Counted from the stretch's first letter, positions 28,904 through 39,286 are shown. The stretch: 64,000 nt of DNA from Legionella sp. (GCA_017306715.1 JAFKHV010000010.1:38737-102736); one strand, 5' to 3'. Notes: a model not told the origin generated them from the sequence alone. Made by a program: numbers and translations.

Positions 28904-29761
28904 ATGAGCTGGTTAAAAAAATTGTTACCTTCTCGTATCAGTACAACAACATCACAAAAAAAAGGGGTACCTGAAGGCTTATGGCTGAAGTGCTCGGGAT
29001 GTAATGAAGTTCTCTACAGTACTGAGTTAACTAAAAATTTGATGGTGTGCCCATTGTGTAACTTTCATCATCGAATTTCTGCACGGGTACGAATTGATCA
29101 GTTTCTTGATGAATCCAGTCAAGAAGAAATCGCTGCGGATCTGGAGCCTCAAGATCGACTGAAATTTCGTGATTCCAAAAAATATCGAGAGCGAATATCA
29201 CAGGCCCAAAAATCAACCGGGGAAAAGGAAGCGTTGATTGTAGTCAAAGGGCAGTTAATGGAACAGCCTATTGTCGTAAGCGCCTTTGAATTTAATTTCA
29301 TGGGTGGCTCTATGGGTGCAACAGTAGGTGAAAAATTTGTACGTGCCATTGAAATCGCCACAGCCGGTCGAATGCCTTATATCTGTTTTACTGCCAGTGG
29401 TGGTGCACGTATGCAAGAAGGTCTTTTTTCCCTGATGCAAATGGCAAAGACCTCTGCAGCGCTTGCGAAATTTGCCGAGACAGGATTACCTTTTATTGTC
29501 GTGTTGACTGATCCAACTATGGGTGGCGTATCTGCAAGTTTTGCAAGCCTTGGTGATATTATTCTTGCGGAGCCTAACGCCTTAATTGGCTTTGCAGGCC
29601 CTCGGGTTATCGAACAAACGGTGCGACAAACTTTACCTGAAGGTTTTCAGCGTAGTGAGTTTCTTTTAGAGCATGGTCATATCGATATGATTGTGCAGCG
29701 CAAAGAAATCCGTGCTGTGGTAGCAGAACTCATTGCAAAACTCAGGTATCAAAGCAGTTAG
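28904..29761 (+). CDS. accD: Acetyl-CoA carboxylase, carboxyltransferase subunit beta
   Basis: AccD with AccA moves the carboxyl group from biotinyl-AccB to acetyl-CoA, making malonyl-CoA for fatty-acid synthesis. The N-terminal four-cysteine zinc ribbon (CSGCNEVLY and CPLCNFH) and the crotonase-like core ([43 protein letters not shown]) are intact. The ATG at 28904 ([10 protein letters not shown]) gives 285 residues with AAGAG upstream; the frame extended to 28814 is not native. It begins accD-folC-SPOR-cvpA, the same order as in E. coli. Confidence 0.97.
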   Translation: MSWLKKLLPSRISTTTSQKKGVPEGLWLKCSGCNEVLYSTELTKNLMVCPLCNFHHRISARVRIDQFLDESSQEEIAADLEPQDRLKFRDSKKYRERISQAQKSTGEKEALIVVKGQLMEQPIVVSAFEFNFMGGSMGATVGEKFVRAIEIATAGRMPYICFTASGGARMQEGLFSLMQMAKTSAALAKFAETGLPFIVVLTDPTMGGVSASFASLGDIILAEPNALIGFAGPRVIEQTVRQTLPEGFQRSEFLLEHGHIDMIVQRKEIRAVVAELIAKLRYQSS

Positions 29762-29778
29762 TACAGGTCTTATCAGTG

Positions 29779-31092
29779 ATGGATGCGGATGTGGAACAAC
29801 CCAAACGAGACAGTCGTGCTGAATGGAATTTACAGCAATGGTTATTTTTTTTAGAGCACCAGCACCATCAGGAAATTCAGTTGGGCTTAGAGCGAATACG
29901 AAGTGTAGCTACCAAACTTAAGCTTGAGCAAGTACCGTGTCCCGTTATTTTGGTGGCGGGAACAAACGGTAAAGGTTCTACGGTAGCTGCTTTAGAGTCC
30001 CTGTACACCGCAGCTGGTTATCGTATTGGTGTATACACTTCACCTCATTTAATTGCATTTAACGAACGCATTCGTTATCAAGGGACACCCATAACCGATG
30101 AAGATTTATGTGCAGCTTTCACTCTTATCGATACGGCTCGAGGCGAGACGCGGTTAACGTACTTTGAAATGGTAACTTTGGCTGCACTCTGGTATTTTGC
30201 TCATTTATCACCCGATATCATGGTCTTGGAGGTTGGTATGGGCGGGCGACTGGATGCAACGAACATTATCGATGCGGACGTCGCAATCATCACTACCATT
30301 GATTTGGATCATCAAGAATACTTAGGGACAACTCGAGAGGCAATCGGAAGAGAAAAAGCAGGAATTCTACGTCCCGGCAAAACGCTTATCTATGCTGATA
30401 CACATCCACCTCAAAGTATTCTCGAACAGGCGCACCAACTCGAGGTGAAAACTTATTTCAATGGTGATTCATATACGACTTTGGATGCAAAGTCCCATTG
30501 GGATTTATTTTTTGCAGGGCAGTGGTACACCCAGTTACCCAAGCCAAAAATAAACCTGCAAGCGACCGCAGCTGCAGTCATAGCCTCGATTATCTTAGAA
30601 AAAAAATTACCAATACAAGCATCTGTGTGGCCGCATTTTATGCAAAATGTCTTCATCCCCGGACGTTTGCAATTGGAGGAAGGCGAGATCAATGTACTGT
30701 ATGATGTGGCACATAATGCACAATCGGTTGCGCTTTTAGCCAAAACAATCGTGCGGTTGCCGGTCAAGGGTAAAATACATGCTGTATTTTCTGGTCTAAA
30801 AGATAAAGATATTGCAGCATTAATCGAGCCTATGAGAAACCTCATCGATCACTGGTATCTTGCAGAACTGCAAGGAAAACGCGCCGCCCCGCGTGAATTA
30901 TTGCTGAACTATTTTCATAATGCAGAAATTTATCCAAATTCTTGTTATAATACGCCTCTTATTGCCTTTGAAGCAGCTTTTAACCAGGCGCAACCTGGAG
31001 ATTTGATTGTGGTGTACGGTTCTTTTTATACTGTAGGTCAAATCATGGCTGTTAAGTCTCACAGGAGGACCTATGAAAATCCTAATGGATGA
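29779..31092 (+). CDS. folC: Bifunctional folylpolyglutamate/dihydrofolate synthase
   Basis: FolC adds glutamate to dihydropteroate and to folates. The ATP-binding loop VAGTNGKGSTV, the FNERIRYQG block, the Mur-ligase-like GGRLDATN and the C-terminal DVAHNAQS are all present. The 437 residues are typical. Either the ATG at 29779 or the GTG just before it could be the start. It follows accD by 17 bp and its end overlaps the next gene by 20 nt. Confidence 0.95.
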   Translation: MDADVEQPKRDSRAEWNLQQWLFFLEHQHHQEIQLGLERIRSVATKLKLEQVPCPVILVAGTNGKGSTVAALESLYTAAGYRIGVYTSPHLIAFNERIRYQGTPITDEDLCAAFTLIDTARGETRLTYFEMVTLAALWYFAHLSPDIMVLEVGMGGRLDATNIIDADVAIITTIDLDHQEYLGTTREAIGREKAGILRPGKTLIYADTHPPQSILEQAHQLEVKTYFNGDSYTTLDAKSHWDLFFAGQWYTQLPKPKINLQATAAAVIASIILEKKLPIQASVWPHFMQNVFIPGRLQLEEGEINVLYDVAHNAQSVALLAKTIVRLPVKGKIHAVFSGLKDKDIAALIEPMRNLIDHWYLAELQGKRAAPRELLLNYFHNAEIYPNSCYNTPLIAFEAAFNQAQPGDLIVVYGSFYTVGQIMAVKSHRRTYENPNG

Positions 31093-31897
31093 TAAATTAA
31101 AACACCGTTTAGTGGGGGCTGCTGTTATATTATCGTTGGGCGCTATATTTCTCCCTGCAATGATGAAACAATCAAGCCAACATTTTGAAAACAACTTTTC
31201 AGTTCATGTAAAACTCCCACCTAAACCTGCCACACCTCATGTTGCAATTGCGAATGAGGATGAGCTTTTTAAAACCATTAAAGTGGCGCAGGTCGAATTA
31301 CCAAATGGTGGGAAAGTACGCCAAATATCCCATGAAGTAGAGCAAACTCAGAAAGTAGAGTCGACTGCGAGCACTTCCAACCAGAGCCAGGAAATCGCTC
31401 AGGTAGCAACGGCTTCAGCAAATAAACCACTTGAATTAGCACTTAATGAAACCGCGCCCATAGATTTGGGTAAGGCACAAAAAACTCGTCATGTAACTCC
31501 TGTAAGCCCAGTCAAACCGGTCGCTCCGGTAAAACCTGTACGTCCAGTAAAAGTTATAGATCAGCCCTCAATGCCAAGAGCGAAAGTTATTAAGGCCATT
31601 GAGCCCACGAAAACTGTTCTGGCGAAGGTACCTCAAGTCGTAAAGGCTACCACTAAAGCTGCCTATGCCGTACAGTTAGCCTCATTTTCTAAAATTGGCA
31701 ATGCTCAAGCTCTGGTGGAAAAGCTACAACATAAAGGCTATAAGGCAAATTATGTTCGTGTGGTAGGTAAAAAAGGCGTTATTTATAAAGTGTATGCAGG
31801 GCATTCATCTAACAAGGATCAAGCTATAAAATTAAAGTCCCAGTTAGCAAGTGCTATGCAATTAAATGGATTTGTTGTGAGCACTGGAGTTAGCTAA
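31073..31897 (+). CDS. SPOR-domain cell-division protein (DedD-like)
   Basis: A single-span inner-membrane protein of 274 residues. There is a short cytoplasmic start, one membrane helix at about residues 13-30 (LVGAAVILSLGAIFLP), a Pro/Lys/Val-rich linker with a repeated KPV pattern near 142-165, and a C-terminal SPOR domain at about 197-272 (AYAVQLASFSKIGNAQAL...) that binds denuded septal peptidoglycan. The start at 31073 has a strong AGGAGG 4 bp upstream and lies inside folC. Position and architecture match E. coli DedD. Confidence 0.9.
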   Translation: MKILMDDKLKHRLVGAAVILSLGAIFLPAMMKQSSQHFENNFSVHVKLPPKPATPHVAIANEDELFKTIKVAQVELPNGGKVRQISHEVEQTQKVESTASTSNQSQEIAQVATASANKPLELALNETAPIDLGKAQKTRHVTPVSPVKPVAPVKPVRPVKVIDQPSMPRAKVIKAIEPTKTVLAKVPQVVKATTKAAYAVQLASFSKIGNAQALVEKLQHKGYKANYVRVVGKKGVIYKVYAGHSSNKDQAIKLKSQLASAMQLNGFVVSTGVS

Positions 31898-31899
31898 TA

Positions 31900-32448
31900 A
31901 TGCAATATCAAATAGTTGATTTGATTCTCATCGGCATCATCGGACTTTCTTCCATCACGGGTTTATTTCGCGGGGTAGTCAAGGAGGTGATTGCGCTTGG
32001 TGTATGGATTGTTGCGATTTGGGCTGGTTATAATTATTCACAGAATCTAACGCCCTGGTTGCAGTCTTATATTCAAAATCCAACCGCGCGCATAGCCGTT
32101 GCATTTATGATTATTGTTTTGGGTGTTTTAATCGCAGGGGCGATTGTTAACCTCATCCTTGGCCTCATTATGCGCCGTACCGGCTTAGGAAGTATGGACA
32201 AAATTCTCGGTATGTTTTTTGGTTTTGCGCGCGGAGTGTTTATGGTGTCGTTAGTATTGGCCATTGTTAGCCAAACATCACTTCCATATCAACCTTATGT
32301 AGCAGGTTCGAAAGTAATTCCTCAATTGCAGCCGATTATTAATTGGATTACCGGATATATCCCTGTTGTCCTTAATCAATTGAAATCAGTAGATACGGGA
32401 ATTAATGGTGACATTGGCAATATTATAAATACAATCCCTCGTCCTTAA
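31900..32448 (+). CDS. cvpA: CvpA family membrane protein
   Basis: A 182-residue inner-membrane protein with four likely helices and the family blocks GLFRGVVKEVIALGVWI and MDKILGMFFGFARG. CvpA is linked to envelope homeostasis and colicin V production in E. coli. It starts 2 bp after the SPOR gene. In E. coli purF follows; here the end of cvpA instead overlaps the end of nadD on the other strand by 26 nt. Confidence 0.92.
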   Translation: MQYQIVDLILIGIIGLSSITGLFRGVVKEVIALGVWIVAIWAGYNYSQNLTPWLQSYIQNPTARIAVAFMIIVLGVLIAGAIVNLILGLIMRRTGLGSMDKILGMFFGFARGVFMVSLVLAIVSQTSLPYQPYVAGSKVIPQLQPIINWITGYIPVVLNQLKSVDTGINGDIGNIINTIPRP

Positions 32449-33058
32449 TAAATTGGTAGACGTTTTCAGGTAATAGTGTGGAAACGTCTACATGCTCTGA
32501 AATTTTCTTTCTTATTTCCGATGATGACACTTGATAGTTTCCAGCGTTGAAAAAATAAACAGCACCCAATGTATGAGATAGAAAATCCTCTTTATTTAGG
32601 GTTTGATATTGTTGAAGAAAATCTTCTAAGGGCTTACTTAAAGGGATTAGGCGGTAGTTATCTCGATTGATAACTAAAATATTTGCTAAGGTGATTAGCT
32701 CTTGCCAGTGATACCACTGAGGCAAGGATAAAAAAGAATCATAACCTAAAATTAAAGTGATTGCTGCGTCAGGCCATTGTTGCCTCATATGGGTAAGCGT
32801 GTTTAAGGTGTAAGAAGGGGAGTCTCGTTCCATTTCACATAAGTCGATGGAAAATTGGGGATAGAAATTTACAGCCAGGTTCAGCATTTGAATGCGTTGT
32901 TGATTTGATGCGCGTGCTTCTGGTTTTAAAACCTGGTTTTTGCAAGGAATGAAATAGTATTCATCAAAATGAAATGAATGCTGAATCGATAAACTTGTTT
33001 TAATATGACCATTATGAATGGGGTCAAAAGTACCGCCAAATAAAGCTATCTTGTGCAT
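32423..33058 (-). CDS. nadD: Nicotinate-nucleotide adenylyltransferase
   Basis: NadD adenylates nicotinate mononucleotide in NAD synthesis. The nucleotidyltransferase motif GGTFDPIHNGHI at residues 9-20 and the late SSSEIRKKI motif are intact. The 211 residues are normal. It overlaps holA by 13 nt upstream, is last in the leuS-lptE-holA-nadD series, and ends inside the 3' end of convergent cvpA. Confidence 0.96.
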   Translation of the reverse strand: MHKIALFGGTFDPIHNGHIKTSLSIQHSFHFDEYYFIPCKNQVLKPEARASNQQRIQMLNLAVNFYPQFSIDLCEMERDSPSYTLNTLTHMRQQWPDAAITLILGYDSFLSLPQWYHWQELITLANILVINRDNYRLIPLSKPLEDFLQQYQTLNKEDFLSHTLGAVYFFNAGNYQVSSSEIRKKISEHVDVSTLLPENVYQFIKDEGLYL

Positions 33059-34065
33059 ACATCACCCATAAATTGCCCAACAGTGAGGGATAATGCCAGG
33101 TTTTCCAATGAGATCCATATGTGCTTGGAAGTATTTGTTTTAATCTGCTCATCAACTTTTACCGCATAACCATGTAAGGTTTCTAAAAATTTTTTATCGA
33201 AACGTTTTAAACCCTGTTGGTATAAGGCTATACGTGAAGGCCAAATTTTAAGTTGCGCACAAGCTGCTTTAAATTCTTGCTGTGGATGAGAAAGCAATTG
33301 CATCATCACCCGTATTTCTTGAGAGAGTAGCCAAAGAACTAATGTGGCTTCGGTTTTATTTGCAGCTGCATGGCGAATAATTTGCACTACATGAGCCGGA
33401 TTACCAGAAAGATAGGCTTCAACTAACTCGAACAGTGTATATTCGTTTTGATTAAATAATTGTTCTTGTACCTGTTCCACCGATAGCGTAACACCCGCTT
33501 CATAGATTAAAGAAAGCTTCTCAATTGTTTGTGCACATGCCAGCAAGTTCCCTGTGGCATATTGCACAATTAAATCGGGGATAATAGGTGTATAGTTAAA
33601 TTGATGTATTTTTAATTGATTATGAACCCATTGTTTCATCAGAACCGGTGTTAATGCATAGGCGACCGTAATGATTGCATTCGGGTGGGAATGCAGCCAT
33701 TGTAATTGTTTAACGGATAGATTTGGCGCACGTATAATTAAATAACAACGGGAGTCCTGTCTTTGTAAATAAGAGTCTAGAAATTTCTTACCTCCAGCAT
33801 CAAGTGTTTTTTTATCATAGGATACCTGAATTAATTGAGTATCTGCGAAGAGAGAATAGCTATTTGTTTCATCGATAAGTGCCTTCCAATCATCAGCTGC
33901 TTCGATGGAAATACTTTTTTCATCAAATTCAGTTTGCTGCTGAAGGGTAGTTTTGACAGCTTTAATGGATTCTTCGATTAAATAATGCTCTTGCCCGAGA
34001 AGTACATAAAGTGGTGCAATGTTTTTTCGTATTTGTTGAGCTAGGGCTGATTGTTTTATCTGCAT
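33046..34065 (-). CDS. holA: DNA polymerase III subunit delta
   Basis: The delta subunit opens the beta sliding clamp in the clamp-loader complex. The 339-residue protein has the family start PLYVLLGQEHYLIEES and the AAA+-like core with the typical DTQLIQVSYDKK and SKHIWISLENLAL segments. It lies in the conserved order lptE-holA-nadD, 47 bp after lptE, and overlaps nadD by 13 nt. Sequence motifs in this family are weak, so the neighbours add weight. Confidence 0.93.
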   Translation of the reverse strand: MQIKQSALAQQIRKNIAPLYVLLGQEHYLIEESIKAVKTTLQQQTEFDEKSISIEAADDWKALIDETNSYSLFADTQLIQVSYDKKTLDAGGKKFLDSYLQRQDSRCYLIIRAPNLSVKQLQWLHSHPNAIITVAYALTPVLMKQWVHNQLKIHQFNYTPIIPDLIVQYATGNLLACAQTIEKLSLIYEAGVTLSVEQVQEQLFNQNEYTLFELVEAYLSGNPAHVVQIIRHAAANKTEATLVLWLLSQEIRVMMQLLSHPQQEFKAACAQLKIWPSRIALYQQGLKRFDKKFLETLHGYAVKVDEQIKTNTSKHIWISLENLALSLTVGQFMGDVCTR

Positions 34066-34112
34066 TATAATGTCGAAGTTTAAGATTTTATAGACAATGT
34101 GTATCTCGAATA

Positions 34113-34625
34113 CTATTGACTTTTGTTGGGTTTAATTGGCATAACATCCGTATGCCCCAATTGATTAATAATCTGTACTGCCGCATCATGTTTCATTTCA
34201 CCAATGAGAATGCTTTCTTCATCCGTCGAGCCCAAAATGCGGTCGTTATTGATCGTTAATTGCCTCATTACTCTTATCGTCTTAGGTAATTTTATCACAT
34301 CTCCCTTACGATTTTGTAAACTAAACTCTACGAAAAGGATCAATGTATACTGGCGGGGATTTGTGCTGGCACCAATACTGATAATCTGTTGTTGAATGGT
34401 CGCTCGTGCAATAACTAACCAATACTGTGCCGTGGCAGGATCTTTTTTAACCGGTATGTTATAACCTTCAAGTTGAGACTTTAAAATAGCTTCAAATTGT
34501 TTATCATTATGATTCATAATGATGGCAATATTCGCTAACCATTTGGGTACATCCACGCTACCGCGTAAATGGAAACCACATGCTGAAATAAAAATACATA
34601 GAATCAGAATGGCTAGCTTTTTCAT
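34113..34625 (-). CDS. lptE: LPS-assembly lipoprotein LptE
   Basis: LptE plugs the LptD barrel in the outer membrane and helps insert LPS. The 170-residue protein has a lipoprotein signal ([19 protein letters not shown]) with the lipidated cysteine at residue 16, then the family GFHLRG start of the mature protein. Its ATG overlaps the leuS stop by 1 nt. Sequence is divergent in this family, and the leuS-lptE-holA order confirms it. Confidence 0.92.
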   Translation of the reverse strand: MKKLAILILCIFISACGFHLRGSVDVPKWLANIAIIMNHNDKQFEAILKSQLEGYNIPVKKDPATAQYWLVIARATIQQQIISIGASTNPRQYTLILFVEFSLQNRKGDVIKLPKTIRVMRQLTINNDRILGSTDEESILIGEMKHDAAVQIINQLGHTDVMPIKPNKSQ

Positions 34626-37099
34626 TACCCCACAACCAAATTAATCAATTGTCGATGACTGACAACAATTACTTTTTTAATTTCCATATTGTGTAAGAAA
34701 CTTTGTGCATGCTCTTTGGCTAAATGAACAAGTTCTTCCTCACTTGCGTCAGCGCTCGCGGTAAACTGGGCTCGTAACTTTCCATTAACCTGAACAACAA
34801 AATCGATTTCATCTGTTTTTAGGGCGCCTTTGTCAACTCGAGGCCAATTCGCATCAATAATGGCTTTCTCATAACCTAATTGATGCCAGAGATAATGCGT
34901 GATATGAGGGGTAATTGGAGCCATTAAGCGAAGTAAAATACTCATGCTCGAGTGGATAAAAAACTTATCATCTTCGGTTTCGATGCTATAGCTGGCAATT
35001 TCGTTAAATAACTTCATACACCCAGAAACAACTGTATTAAACTGATTGCGCTCATAATCATGGCTCGCTTGCGCTAAAGTTTGATGTACCATATGACGCG
35101 ATTTTTTAAGACGGCTATCCGCTTGTTGCCAATTAACATGGCCGTTACCACCAAGAATAATATCGTTTATTTCTGTAAATAGAGATTGGTGCTGATGGCT
35201 GAATGCCCATAGTCGTTTCAAAAATCGATGCGCTCCCTCAACTCCAGCATCAGACCACTCTAGTGATTGCTCCGGTGGCGCTGCGAACAAGACAAATAAG
35301 CGCGCCGTGTCTGCACCATAGGTATCAATTAGATGATTTGGGTCAACGACATTACCCACGGACTTGGACATTTTTTGTCCATCCTTAAGTACCATACCTT
35401 GAGTGAGCAGGGCTTTAAAGGGTTCATCGGAGTTAACCAACCCCTCATCGCGCATTAGTTTATGAAAAAAACGTGCATAGAGCAGATGCATAACCGCATG
35501 CTCAATGCCGCCGATGTATTGATCAACAGGGGTCCAGTATTTCGCGCGATCATCAAGCATGGCGCTGTCTTGGCCTTTACACGCAAAACGCGCGTAATAC
35601 CAGGATGATTCAATAAATGTATCGAAAGTATCGGTTTCACGGGTAGCATCCTGGCCGCATTTTGGGCAGGATACATTCACAAATTCAGCACATTGCGCCA
35701 AGGGTGAGCCTGTGCCAGTAAACGATACATGTTCGGGTAAAATAACCGGCAAATCTTCATCGGGTACTGGTACCGTGCCACATTGTTCGCATAGGATCAT
35801 GGGGATTGGTGTACCCCAGTAGCGCTGTCGAGACACTCCCCAATCGCGCAGCCGATAATTAATTGCAGCTTTGCCTGTATCCTGCTCTTCAAGATAGTGC
35901 GTAATCGCGGCTACTGCCTCAGTGGAAGAGATGCTATCAAACTGTCCTGAATTGATGAGTGTACCTTCACCGGTATAAGCAGCTGTTGTGAGGTCATGCT
36001 CGCTTCCTTCGCTCGCTTTAATCACTTCTTTAATTGGCAAATGATATTTTTGGGCAAATTCCCAATCACGTTGGTCGTGGGCAGGTACGGCCATAACCGC
36101 CCCTGAGCCGTATTGCATTAACACAAAATTTGCAATCCAGATTGGAAGCTCAGCTCCGGTAATAGGGTGTATTGCCTTAAAGCCTGTGTCGATACCTCTT
36201 TTTTCCATCGTGGCAAGTTCTGCCTCTGCCATTTTTATACCTTGGCAACTGGCAACAAATTCGGCAATTTCTGAATTCTCCGCAGCAGCTTCCTTAGCAA
36301 TAGGATGATCAATGGCAACAGCAAGATAGGTGGTACCCATTAATGTATCTGGGCGTGTTGTATAAATCTTGAGTCTTTTCGGATAATTTGGAACTTGGAA
36401 GTAGATCTCAGTACCGGTTGAGCGGCCAATCCAGTTCCGCTGCATCTGTTTCACTTGAGCGGGCCATTCATGCAATGTATCGAGTCCACTGAGTAATTCA
36501 TCAGCATAAGCAGTAATTTTGATAAACCATTGTTGAATTTCCTTGCGCTCAACCAGGGCTCCTGAACGCCAACCTCGACCATCCACGACTTGCTCATTCG
36601 CCAATACCGTTTGATCGACGGGATCCCAATTAACAACGGAATTTTTTTTGTAAACCAGCCCTTTTTCAAAAAGGCGAATGAAAAACCATTGCTCCCAGCG
36701 ATAATATTCTGGGGCACAGGTAGAAATTTCACGTCGCCAATCATAAGCATTCCCTAAACGGAGAAATTGCTTTTTCATGGATTCGATATTTTGCTTAGTC
36801 CATTCTGCAGGATGGATGCCATTTTTAATGGCAGCGTTTTCCGCCGGTAAGCCAAATGCATCCCAGCCAATGGGCTGCAGCACATTTTTACCCAAGGCTC
36901 GTTGATAACGTGCTATTGCATCACCAATTGTGTAGTTACGGACATGTCCCATGTGTAAGGTGCCACTGGGATAAGGAAACATAGACAAGCAATAAAATTT
37001 TTCTTTATTTAAATCTTCTGAAACATTAAATGATTGCTTTTTATGCCAATACTGTTGAGCCTGTTCCTCAACTTCTTGTGGTCTGTAGGTTTTATCCAT
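34625..37099 (-). CDS. leuS: Leucyl-tRNA synthetase
   Basis: A class I synthetase of 824 residues. The HIGH-type motif is [15 protein letters not shown] at about 41-55 and the KMSKS motif ([10 protein letters not shown]) is in the late catalytic core. The CP1 editing domain ([12 protein letters not shown]) between them removes wrongly charged amino acids. The C-terminal anticodon-binding domain and the QVNGKLR tail are complete. It begins the leuS-lptE-holA-nadD operon. Confidence 0.98.
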   Translation of the reverse strand: MDKTYRPQEVEEQAQQYWHKKQSFNVSEDLNKEKFYCLSMFPYPSGTLHMGHVRNYTIGDAIARYQRALGKNVLQPIGWDAFGLPAENAAIKNGIHPAEWTKQNIESMKKQFLRLGNAYDWRREISTCAPEYYRWEQWFFIRLFEKGLVYKKNSVVNWDPVDQTVLANEQVVDGRGWRSGALVERKEIQQWFIKITAYADELLSGLDTLHEWPAQVKQMQRNWIGRSTGTEIYFQVPNYPKRLKIYTTRPDTLMGTTYLAVAIDHPIAKEAAAENSEIAEFVASCQGIKMAEAELATMEKRGIDTGFKAIHPITGAELPIWIANFVLMQYGSGAVMAVPAHDQRDWEFAQKYHLPIKEVIKASEGSEHDLTTAAYTGEGTLINSGQFDSISSTEAVAAITHYLEEQDTGKAAINYRLRDWGVSRQRYWGTPIPMILCEQCGTVPVPDEDLPVILPEHVSFTGTGSPLAQCAEFVNVSCPKCGQDATRETDTFDTFIESSWYYARFACKGQDSAMLDDRAKYWTPVDQYIGGIEHAVMHLLYARFFHKLMRDEGLVNSDEPFKALLTQGMVLKDGQKMSKSVGNVVDPNHLIDTYGADTARLFVLFAAPPEQSLEWSDAGVEGAHRFLKRLWAFSHQHQSLFTEINDIILGGNGHVNWQQADSRLKKSRHMVHQTLAQASHDYERNQFNTVVSGCMKLFNEIASYSIETEDDKFFIHSSMSILLRLMAPITPHITHYLWHQLGYEKAIIDANWPRVDKGALKTDEIDFVVQVNGKLRAQFTASADASEEELVHLAKEHAQSFLHNMEIKKVIVVSHRQLINLVVG

Positions 37100-37473
37100 G
37101 GTCCCATTTACTAAAATTAGTGAATCAAAGATCGCTAAGGATAACTCCTCTTGAAGTTACCAGCAATAGAAAAAGCGAAAATTGCCTATAATTTCAGCCC
37201 TAATGCATCTTGACATAGAATATTTTGACAAGGGTTCTTAGTATCGTTTCTCTTAGCCTCAAAATAGAAGTAATGGAACCGATGGATCCTGCGCATCAAA
37301 TGCAGAACGTAGGGCTTTTTAAATGCATGCCTAATCCGAGCAAAGAGGGCAACATTCCTTCTACGTCCCGCGACGTGTACGCGGGAACCAGGAGGGGCTC
37401 ACGTTCGGTATTACAACAACTTTAAACCAAATCTTCCAAAATAAACAACACCTTAAATTATGCAACAATGCAT
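37100..37473. other. Intergenic region upstream of leuS with REP-like palindrome
   Basis: About 370 bp between the leuS start and the end of the CsiV-like gene. A 66-codon plus-strand frame (37225-37425) reads through a palindrome and looks spurious. The left part must contain the leuS promoter, though no strong pair of hexamers was found. The right part carries the palindrome at 37366-37386. Confidence 0.5.
37366..37386. repeat. REP-like palindrome
   Basis: TCCCGCG (37366-37372) and CGCGGGA (37380-37386) flank a 7-nt loop, preceded by CTACG. The palindrome at 63826-63844 has the same CTACGT lead-in, which suggests a dispersed family. Confidence 0.55.
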
Positions 37474-38019
37474 TTAGACTAAGGGATGTATCTTGACAAT
37501 CATCCCAACCAATTCATTATCTAAATAGTAAAGGGTATTGGGTTTTAATCGTTGCTGATAACTAATTTCCACTGATTTTTGTGGCGCGTTTGCGGGTGAA
37601 AGTTGCAGTTGAGACCAAAAATCGTAATAGGCGGCGGATTTTACTTTGAACGAACCTTGTATTTTCCATCCATTCTGCTCACGTAAAGGCAAAACTACGG
37701 TATCTGCATGCAGCGGTTGACGCCAACTAAAAAAGCCAAGGACTTTGTAAGGAGTATGGTGCGTTATCTGATAATAAGCATCGTGTAGCGTAGAGGAAGA
37801 AGGGGAGAGCAATGTGTACAGTGCATGATTTTTCTCTTTTGCTGCATTTGAACGCAGTAGGTTTCCTACATAAGGAATCATGGGTGTGTCTGTAAGCATG
37901 CTCGACAGATTAGACGGCAAGGGACTTTGTGCATAAAGTATTAAGTCAATCTGAACCGAGGATTGTGCAAAGCTTAGCTTGAGGAATAATAGCCCGAAAA
38001 GAATAGATAAAGATCGCAT
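37474..38019 (-). CDS. CsiV-like exported protein
   Basis: A 181-residue protein with a signal peptide (MRSLSILFGLLFLKLSFAQ) from the ATG at 38019; an extension to 38121 overlaps mrp and is rejected. The mature part has the pattern of the CsiV family: an N-terminal YAQSPLP block, a central SWRQPLHADTVVLPL, then WKIQGSFKVK and YDFWSQLQLSP. In Vibrio CsiV stimulates peptidoglycan remodelling on D-amino acid exposure. Family assignment is from pattern memory and moderate. It lies 46 bp after mrp on the same strand. Confidence 0.65.
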   Translation of the reverse strand: MRSLSILFGLLFLKLSFAQSSVQIDLILYAQSPLPSNLSSMLTDTPMIPYVGNLLRSNAAKEKNHALYTLLSPSSSTLHDAYYQITHHTPYKVLGFFSWRQPLHADTVVLPLREQNGWKIQGSFKVKSAAYYDFWSQLQLSPANAPQKSVEISYQQRLKPNTLYYLDNELVGMIVKIHPLV

Positions 38020-38065
38020 TATAGTACTTTCTAGTTTTCGAGCATTATAACCACCAAATTTATCT

Positions 38066-39133
38066 CTACTCAACAATAACCTCAGGAAATTTATCTGCAT
38101 AATTAATTGGCTTTTGCGCAAGATAAATGGCTGCTTTTAATGAGATTTTTAAAAACTCTTGTGAAATACTGTTGTTATGCAATGCGATAGGGTTGCCATT
38201 ATCCGCTAATTCTCGTATTTCACTGTTCAACGGAAGTTGCCCTAAAAATCGGGTTGCCTGTTCTCTACATAAGATCTCAGCGCCACCCGCGCCAAAAATT
38301 GCTTCGCTATGGCCACATTGACTGCAATGGTGGATGGCCATATTTTCGACAACTCCCAAGACATCGATACCTGTTTTTTTGAACATAAGTATCGCTTTTT
38401 GCGCATCCAGAGTGGCAACATTTTGTGGAGTGGTCACGACAATGGCTGCTGTTAAAGGAATTTTTTGCACCAGAGTCAGTTGAATATCTCCTGTTCCTGG
38501 GGGTAAATCAATGAATAAATAATCGAGGTTATCCCAACGCGTAGAATCAAGCATTTGTATTAACGATTTAGCAAGCATTGGGCCACGCCAAATTAAAGCC
38601 TGGTCATTATCTGCGATGTAACCAATCGACATGGCCTCTAGACTATGCGCTTTAATGGGTAGGTATTGATTATCTTCAATAGATAGAGGGGCATTTTTAC
38701 CGAGCATTAGGGGAATACTTGGGCCATAAATGTCGGCATCTAAAATACCCACGCGCGCCCCTGCACGTGCAAGTGCGGTAGCCATATTTACTGCAACAGT
38801 CGATTTACCCACTCCCCCTTTGCCTGAGGCGATGGCAATAATGTTTTTTACTCCACGCAGACCTTTACCGGCCATTTGAGTGCGATGGGGACGTATCTGC
38901 TCTTCAAGCTGAACTTGAATCGGAGCAGATAACTGTTGTTCTAAAGCAGAAATGATTAAAGGAACGTATTTAATCTGCAACGGTGCGGCAGGAAAGCCAC
39001 AAACGAGCTGTAAGCGATACTCAGCCCCATTTTGATCCAGATTAAATTTTAACCCCATTTCTTTTCCCGTAAGGTTTAAGAAAGGATCTTTAATCGTCTC
39101 GAGTACAGAAAGAATATGTTCATGAGGCGTCAT
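38066..39133 (-). CDS. mrp: Fe-S cluster carrier ATPase Mrp/ApbC
   Basis: Mrp binds a labile Fe-S cluster between subunits and delivers it to target proteins. It has an N-terminal DUF59/MIP18-like region (residues 1-80), the deviant Walker A SGKGGVGKST at about 103-112, Walker B-like DYLFIDLPPGTGD, and a CxxC (HHCSQCGH) near residue 250 for cluster binding. The ATG at 39133 gives 355 residues; a TTG at 39145 would add four. Confidence 0.93.
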   Translation of the reverse strand: MTPHEHILSVLETIKDPFLNLTGKEMGLKFNLDQNGAEYRLQLVCGFPAAPLQIKYVPLIISALEQQLSAPIQVQLEEQIRPHRTQMAGKGLRGVKNIIAIASGKGGVGKSTVAVNMATALARAGARVGILDADIYGPSIPLMLGKNAPLSIEDNQYLPIKAHSLEAMSIGYIADNDQALIWRGPMLAKSLIQMLDSTRWDNLDYLFIDLPPGTGDIQLTLVQKIPLTAAIVVTTPQNVATLDAQKAILMFKKTGIDVLGVVENMAIHHCSQCGHSEAIFGAGGAEILCREQATRFLGQLPLNSEIRELADNGNPIALHNNSISQEFLKISLKAAIYLAQKPINYADKFPEVIVE

Positions 39134-39245
39134 GGCGAAACTCAAATTTTTAAAAACAGGATCATACCTTCTCTCTTAAAGCATGCCTAGCTTAATTATA
39201 GAGTTGTCATCGAATTTTATATCAAAATCATACACAGTATGGGTT

Positions 39246-39279
39246 CGTTGCAAAATCAGGTCCTTTTGATTTTGCAACG
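39246..39279 (-). terminator. Strong 13-bp stem after the giant gene
   Basis: CGTTGCAAAATCA (39246-39258) and its exact complement (39267-39279) flank an 8-nt loop, beginning 8 bp after the giant gene's stop. No T tract follows, so it may act as a stabilising 3' stem or a protein site instead of a classical terminator. Confidence 0.45.
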
Positions 39280-39286
39280 GAGGCAT

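Noticed and set aside
37225..37425. 66-codon plus-strand frame before leuS
   Set aside because: Runs through a palindrome, has no ribosome site and looks non-protein-like at its end.
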